This document shows, piece by piece, positions 58,120-64,000 of a stretch of DNA of 64,000 nt (position 1 is the stretch's first letter; every line of letters begins with the position of its first letter). The position numbers and the translations under genes were made by a program. Under the pieces are notes generated by a model, which was not told the origin of the DNA, searched no databases, and worked only from the letters and a program-made list of their open reading frames with translations. Origin of the DNA: Ambrosia x helenae (lineage: Eukaryota; Streptophyta; Magnoliopsida; Asterales; Asteraceae); assembly GCA_030844895.1 (NCBI GenBank), contig JAUTDX010007377.1:62001-126000 (forward strand), written 5' to 3'.

Positions 58120-59534
58120 CAACTACTATAATGTTTGGAAAACATACTGATGTGCCATGTTAAATGATTATATCAACTTTTTTTTTTGTTTAACAAGGTT
58201 TAAGATGAATGGTGTAGTGGTTGCAGTAAGAGTTGAATTCACCAAAAAACTTGAAAATAATCAGAAAAAAAAAGAAAAAAAATGGTGCATAGGAGATTAT
58301 GGAAAAACATCAAGTCCCAGTTGACAATTAAAACGACCTGAAAAGTGTAAGAAAAGAATTTAGATTGAATAGCTCTCAATTTTATTAATCAGAAAATAAC
58401 TCAAAATTTAGATTGAATAGCACTCAATTTTATAGGACATGACCTGGTTACAATACGATTAGGATTTAACTTCCCAACTGCCAACATGTTTATCTAACCT
58501 ACTTATTATCAATTAAATATAACTCATTTAATTTATTGCTACTAATCAGTGACTTGAATTCGCTGGCCCAACTTGAACCGCCCCATTACTCGAGATTGGC
58601 CCAACCAACCTCATACGTTTGAGGATGGGAATTAAACAAAACAAGGTATGGAAGGTTAAAGACTAAAAAGGAGATTTTCAAAATTTTGTATATAAAGGGA
58701 TCTAAATGTCTATATGTTTCAGAGTTTCATTTAAGATAAAAGAGAAGAGAAATCCTTTCTCTCCATTTCCTTCCAAGTTGGTTTGTGTATAGATCAATAT
58801 AAATCTTCTCCAAAATACAACATGGTCACAATAACAGAATCACCAAATAAATCAATTATTGACCTTTAAAGATAAGGCACACATGAAGACTTGTGTCTTC
58901 TAATATAAAGTTCAAGAAACAAAATCATGCCAAATTTTGTACTTGACAACCAAAGTTATATTGATGAAAGCCATATTTATTTATTTTGCTCTATTTAGCA
59001 CATTGCCAACAAGATTTGATTAAACAAAAGCTTTTGAAATTCAATGACAACCAAGAAATCAATGAGTCTCGATGGTTTTAAATCAGAAATGATACTTTAG
59101 TTGAAGAAAATTGTCAATCTTCCAACTAGTGTCATGATTATTATCACAACCATGCTTCGTAGTAGAGGACGAATGGTTTTACAATTTACACTAGGTTGTT
59201 TTGTATCGTATGTATTTTTGTATTATCCTTTTTTTCTCAAGGTCATATTCAGTTTCAATTGAACATTTTGAAGCAAATGATAATATGTTAATGATGTTAC
59301 TATCCAAGCATTATGTATGATAGACTAGAAAGTTACCTGTTCACCATTCTTGTTGGTGAGGAAACCGTTTCGAAGAAGATAGTACAGTTCCTTGTTAGTC
59401 GTCCACTGCAAGTTATATTTTGACCATTTGATTATTTCTTCATAATCACTTGGTAGTTTCTCCCAATCAGTGTCCAAATCCATGGTTGGTTGCATATCCG
59501 CCTTATTTTGTTCCTCCAAGTTTTCGTCTTTCTC
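56743..59534 (-). pseudogene. Partial second copy of the kinase–PP2 gene (PP2 module 2 only)
   Basis: Three open exons, 59534-59337 (66 codons, DMQPTMDLDTDWEKLP), 57954-57824 (WFSVSKKMKRRHMLPA) and 57247-56743 (PP2 core, with RRIKGHPKLRKDGW), match exons 5-7 of the intact gene at 27-46 kb in phase and donor positions. The first begins after TATAG, about 11 bp from the start of a copia element, so the upstream exons are separated or lost. Kinase and PP2 module 1 are not in the window. It could still be the tail of a gene whose 5' part lies beyond 64,000. It has a single copy of the segment that is duplicated in the other gene. Confidence 0.75.
58088..58116. repeat. (TA)n microsatellite
   Basis: About 14 TA units in the intron between the first two exons of the partial PP2 copy. 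Confidence 0.95.
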
Positions 59535-59545
59535 CTATAGAACAT

Positions 59546-59694
59546 ACCTAATAGAGGATACGTAATTATAGGAATGATTGTATTTATTTGTATTTGAATA
59601 TCTCATGATTATCTCTATCCAAAGATAGAGAACCCTTTGTATTATTATAAATATTGTAAATCAATACAAGAGAGGCAAGGATTAACCTCTTTCA
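59546..59694 (+). repeat. 5' LTR of the right-hand copia
   Basis: About 149 bp. Contains GATTATCTCTATCCAAAGATAGAG, a short palindrome, and a TATTATTATAAATATTG promoter-like stretch. The right end is fixed by the primer site; the left end is approximate because the 3' LTR is not available. Confidence 0.6.
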
Positions 59695-59815
59695 TGGTAT
59701 CAAACCTAAACTAATACCCTACTTTCTTGCTGCCGTCGCCAATCTTTCTTCTTCTCCGGCTTTACGACAGGCAGCCTTCTACTCCGATCCTAAACCTGTT
59801 CTATCATCCCTCACC

Positions 59816-62800
59816 ATGACTTCTCCTGCCACCAACTCTACCATTATCCCTTCCCTCACGGTTGAATCAAAATTGCACCCGGCTACAACCGTATCCAACA
59901 TTCAAAACTATGTCCCCGTAACCCTTGAGATTGAATCTTCCCAGTACGCTTCATGGGCTACTTTGTTCAAGATTCATTGCAAGGCTTTCATGGTTGATAA
60001 CCATCTCAAGCCGAGACCTCCTCCCACTGAAACCGAGTCTTCTACTGCTTCTGAAGAGTGGGAACGCCTTGATGCAATTGTACTTCAATGGCTATACCGT
60101 ACGGTCTCGAATGACATCCTGCATACTATTATTAATAATATCTCTACCGCATATGAAGCGTGGGTTGCCATCGAAGATCTTTTTCACGACAACAAGGCGG
60201 CACGAGCAATTTATCTTATGCAGAAATTCTCCAACACTCGTCTGGATGGGTTCCCCAACATGTCCGCCTATTGTCAGGCTATCAAGGTTCTAGCGGATCA
60301 GCTCGCAAACGTGGACGCACCTGTTGACTCTGACCGACTGGTTCTACAACTCCTCGCGGGTCTTAATGCCGAGTACGAAGGTATATCAACTATCATACAA
60401 AACACTCACCCATTACCATCTTTTTATGTTGCCCGATCCAAACTTATTCAGGCCGAGACAAATAAATCCGAAAGAGCCCTACACACTGCCCAAACTGCCT
60501 CCAATGCCCTTTCGGCGACTACCCAAAACCGCCCCACTACCAATCCCAACCCTGACACCCACCACAACCGCCCACAAAATTCCACACCCTTTGTCCGGGG
60601 ACGCGTAGGTCGCACAGGCCGTAGAGGCCGTGGCCGAGGTGGCTTCGGACGTCCAAACCAACCGTTTCCCTTTTGGTTTAACCAATACCCTCCCTGGTTC
60701 CCTACTTGGCCTCAATTCCCACCTACTGGATCGGCCCAACAACAAACACACCACCAGGCCCAACAAAACCCCTTCCCTTGGTTTTCCCCACCTTGCCCAT
60801 ATCCTAACACTACTCGGCCCACTACTGCAGCAGCCCAACAACCCGGTTTACTTGGCCCGCGTCCTTCCCAGAACCACTATGCGGCTTACAGCCCGACAGA
60901 CATCGAACAGGCTATGTACACGATGTCCCTCCAGCAGCCCGACCTGACACAGTATATGGACACTGGTGCATCCTCTACCATGACTCACGAGCAAGGTGAT
61001 TTTCAATCCTTTTCTAACTCTTGCATTCCTCATAGTATTATTGTAGGCAATGGTAATACCATTCCGGTAATAGGACAAGGCACAAAATACCTGCCCCCAC
61101 CATTCCCACCCTTTATACTAAAAAATGTCCTATACTCACCCAAATTAGTTAAAAACCTTATTTCCGTTCGTCGTTTTACTAGGGATAATTCTGTGTCTGT
61201 TGAATTTGATCCGTTTGGTTTTCTTGTGAAGGACCTCAAGACGCGGGCTCCGCTCCTGCGATGCAACAGCAGCGGTGATCTCTACCCTCTGGTGCTCGGG
61301 TCCTCCTCCACCACATCCACTGCTCTAGCTGCCATCACTGCTGACCTATGGCACCAACGTCTTGGCCACCCAGGACGTCAACCTTTGCTTTCAATTAAAA
61401 ACAATAATTCTATTTCTTTTGATCATTTTCGTAATAATGTTTGTGACTCATGTGTTTTGGGTAAAAGTATAAGACTTCCTTTTTTTCCTTCTACTACTTC
61501 TACTATTTTACCATTTGATATTATTCATAGTGACGTGTGGACATCCCCTGTTATTAGTTCTTCTGGTCATAATTATTATGTTCTCTTTTTAGATGATTTT
61601 TCAAATTTTTTATGGACCTACCCGCTCACCCACAAATCTAATGTTTTCTCCGCCTTCACCCAATTCACATCCACTATCACCACTCAATTTAACCGCACCA
61701 TAAAAACTTTTCAATGTGATAATGGTCGTGAATATGTAAATAACAACTTTCAAACCTTTTTTACCACAAATGGCATCCTTTACCGCTTATCTTGCCCATA
61801 CACATCTTCACAAAACGGTAAAGCTGAAAGAAAAATACGCACTATCAACAACCTTATTCGTACCATCATGTCTCACGCGTCATTACCCACCCATTTTTGG
61901 CACTTTGCCTTAGAAACCGCCACCTATCTCCTTAATATTCTCCCCACCACCACCACCAAAACCAAAACTCCCACCGAAATTCTTTACAATACCACCCCTA
62001 CCTATGACCATCTTCGCGTCTTCGGATGCCTTTGCTACCCACTCACTCCCTCCTCCACCATTCACAAGCTTGATCAACGTTCCCACCCGTGCGTCTTTCT
62101 CGGTTACCCTCCTACCCATAGGGGGGTACCGCTGTCTCGACTTGAAAACCAAACAGATCTACATCTCCAGACACGTAGCTTTTGACGAGACCACCTTCCC
62201 ATTTAAACTAACCATAGACCCCACCCCACAATACTCGTTCCTTGACCATACCTCTACCACATTCCCTCACCACCTTTCCCCTCACATACACACTCGGCCC
62301 AATCCTATCCCACCCCACGGCTCACCCACACAGGCCCAAACCAATGCCCAAGCCCAACACAACTCCCCACCTAACACACACACACCACATCGGCCCACTC
62401 AACCCACTGTCCAACCGGCTACACCTAACCAACCCCAACCCACGGACCCCACCCCTACCCCGGCCACCGTCCCACCTTCTGCCAACCCTAGCCATCCTCC
62501 ACCACCTGGCCGAACAATTCACACCCGCTCCATGAGCGGCATTTACAAACCAAAACAACCCTTTAACTTACATACCTCCACTACCCCAACCATTGTTCCC
62601 GTACCAAAAACACCCACCGATGCCTTAAATATTCCGGAATGGTACAATGCCATGTCTACAGAATACAATGCATTAGTTAGAAATGGGACTTGGGAATTGG
62701 TGCCTCGTAAGCCTGACATGAACATTATTCGTAGTATGTGGTTGTTTAAACATAAATACAGGTCGGACGGCTCATTGGAACGATACAAAGCTCGGTTGGT

Positions 62801-64000
62801 GTGTGATGGTCGATTACAACAGGTTGGTATCGATTGTGGTGAGACATTTAGCCCGGTTGTTAAACCGGCTACGATTAGGACGGTTCTCTCTATTGCTTTG
62901 TCTAAGCATTGGTCTGTTCATCAACTAGACGTTACCAATGCCTTTCTTCATGGGAATCTCCATGAAACCGTCTTCATGTACCAACCCATGGGTTTTTCGT
63001 GACAAACGATTCCCAGATCATGTCTGCTCTCTTAAGAAATCGCTCTACGGTCTTAAACAGGCCCTCGTGCCTGGTACCAGCGATTCACTGACTTTGTGCT
63101 CACCATTGGTTTTCAGCACAGCAAGAGTGATGCTTCTCTCTTCACCCTTCACCAGGGCCATCACACAGCCTACTTACTCTTATATGTGGATGACATTCTT
63201 CTGGTTACTTCTTCTGACAAACTTCGTCACTCTCTTATGGCCAAGCTCGCAGGCGAATTCGCCATGAAAGACTTGGGCCCTCTCAGCTATTTTCTGGGCA
63301 TCTCAGTGTCTCGCACTTCAGACACCATGTTTCTTTCACAGCACACCTATGCATCTGAGATCATTAGTCGCGCAGGCATGCAGGCCTGCAATCCTGTTGC
63401 CACACCAGTTGACACCAACAGCAAGCTCAGCTCCACTGTCAGCGACTTATTTCATGATTCGACTCTTTATCGTAGCCTCGCAGGTGCTCTTCAGTACCTC
63501 ACTTTTACGCGCCCAGACATTTCATACGCAGTACAGCAGGTGTGTATGCACATGCACGCCCCTCGGGTTGACCACTGGAATGCTCTTAAGAGAATTATAC
63601 GGTATATCAAGGGGACTCTAACCTTCGGCCTCCAGCTTCACGGCTCCTCCTCCCAGTCTCTCGTCTCCTACACCGACGCGGACTGGGCTGGATGCCCCGA
63701 CACCAGACGTTCCACCAGTGGCTATTGTATTTATTTCGGGGACAGTCTCATCTCCTGGTCCTCCAAGCGCCAGAGTACCGTCTCTCGCTCCAGTGCCGAA
63801 GCAGAATATCGAGGCGTCGCTAATGTGGTTGCGGAAATTTGTTGGCTACGAAACCTTCTCCTTGAGTTACAGCATCCTTTATCTCGCGCAACCTTGGTCT
63901 ATTGCGACAACGTCAGTGCCATCTATTTATCAGGGAATCCGGTGCAGCATCAACGCACCAAACACATTGAGCTCGATATCCACTTTGTTCGCGAACAGGT
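59816..64000 (+). pseudogene. gag-pol of the right-hand copia, three frameshifts
   Basis: Open from MTSPATNSTIIPSLTVES for 789 codons. It contains a UBN2-type gag; an Arg/Gly-rich linker with no CCHC zinc knuckle; protease YMDTGASS (about 60955); the integrase finger LWHQRLGHPG (about 61345); and the integrase core with Asp (about 61530), Asp (about 61720) and the KAERK Glu (about 61826). Three small shifts follow: a G run near 62121-62126, near 62998, and one missing C near 63065. RT has LYVDDILLV at about 63180-63205, and RNase H (AEAEYRG) continues to the window edge. Few lesions in more than 4 kb suggest a fairly young copy. Confidence 0.9.

Larger units (their letters stand above)
59546..64000 (+). 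mobile_element. Ty1/copia retrotransposon (Ale/Retrofit-like), 3' end beyond the window
   Basis: A short 5' LTR (about 59546-59694, ending CTCTTTCA) is followed by the primer site TGGTATCAAA at 59695. The coding region fills the rest of the window and ends in RNase H, so the 3' LTR lies outside. The domain order is copia. The RT/RNase H wording (ALQYLTFTRPDISYAVQQVC) suggests the Ale/Retrofit clade. The left border is set by comparing the partial PP2 intron with its intact homologue and may be off by a few bases. Confidence 0.85.

Noticed and set aside
60479..62788. Several minus-strand frames of 60-120 codons
   Set aside because: Antisense shadows of the right-hand copia gag-pol.
1..64000. 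CRISPR arrays, bacterial operons, tRNA genes
   Set aside because: No spaced direct-repeat arrays, operon-like gene packing or tRNA cloverleaf sequences were seen; the only tRNA-related matches are primer binding sites.

Overview
This is plant nuclear DNA: long AT-rich introns with GT/AG borders, LTR retrotransposons with tRNA-type primer sites, MITEs, Helitron ends and a plant-type P4-ATPase gene. The kinase–phloem-protein-2 fusion and the ARID-bearing retroelement are families I associate with Asteraceae, so a composite-family genome is my inference. No prokaryotic or organellar features were seen.

Layout. 1-2.2 kb: AT-rich DNA, then a complete 624-bp TRIM retrotransposon of Cassandra type whose LTRs carry a 5S rRNA-derived segment. 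3.0-14.6 kb (minus): a decayed, intron-containing copy of the cytosolic phenylalanyl-tRNA synthetase beta-subunit gene (FARSB). About 190 internal residues are missing, and a 6.5-kb Ty3/gypsy element sits in one intron. That element has almost identical 1.62-kb LTRs but a badly deleted coding region. 17.1-26.4 kb (plus): an apparently intact 24-exon gene for a 1,105-residue P4-ATPase (ALA2-like phospholipid flippase), with two GC-AG introns. 27.1-45.6 kb (minus): seven open, phase-compatible exons that assemble into one 791-residue kinase–PP2–PP2 protein. Its introns (up to 8.7 kb) hold a MULE, a Mutator-type MITE, Helitron ends, a captured plastid phosphoglucomutase fragment and pieces of gypsy-like elements. 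46.9-47.3 kb: a hAT MITE. 48.7-56.7 kb (minus): a retroelement encoding a zinc knuckle, a protease-like region and an ARID domain, split by a nested 4.9-kb Ty1/copia element. 56.7-59.5 kb (minus): a second, partial PP2 copy. Its upstream side is cut off by another copia element (59.5 kb to the window end, 3' LTR not included).

How it fits together. Two genes look functional: ALA2 (membrane lipid asymmetry in the endomembrane system) and the kinase–PP2 gene (cytoplasmic RD-type kinase fused to two PP2/lectin-like modules). The rest is a record of insertion and decay. LTR comparisons give an order: the gypsy insertion is very recent (2 substitutions in about 1,620 bp), while the copia at 49.7 kb and the TRIM are older (each about 3% LTR divergence). 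All identifications come from reading the sequence and from remembered family features; no database search was run.
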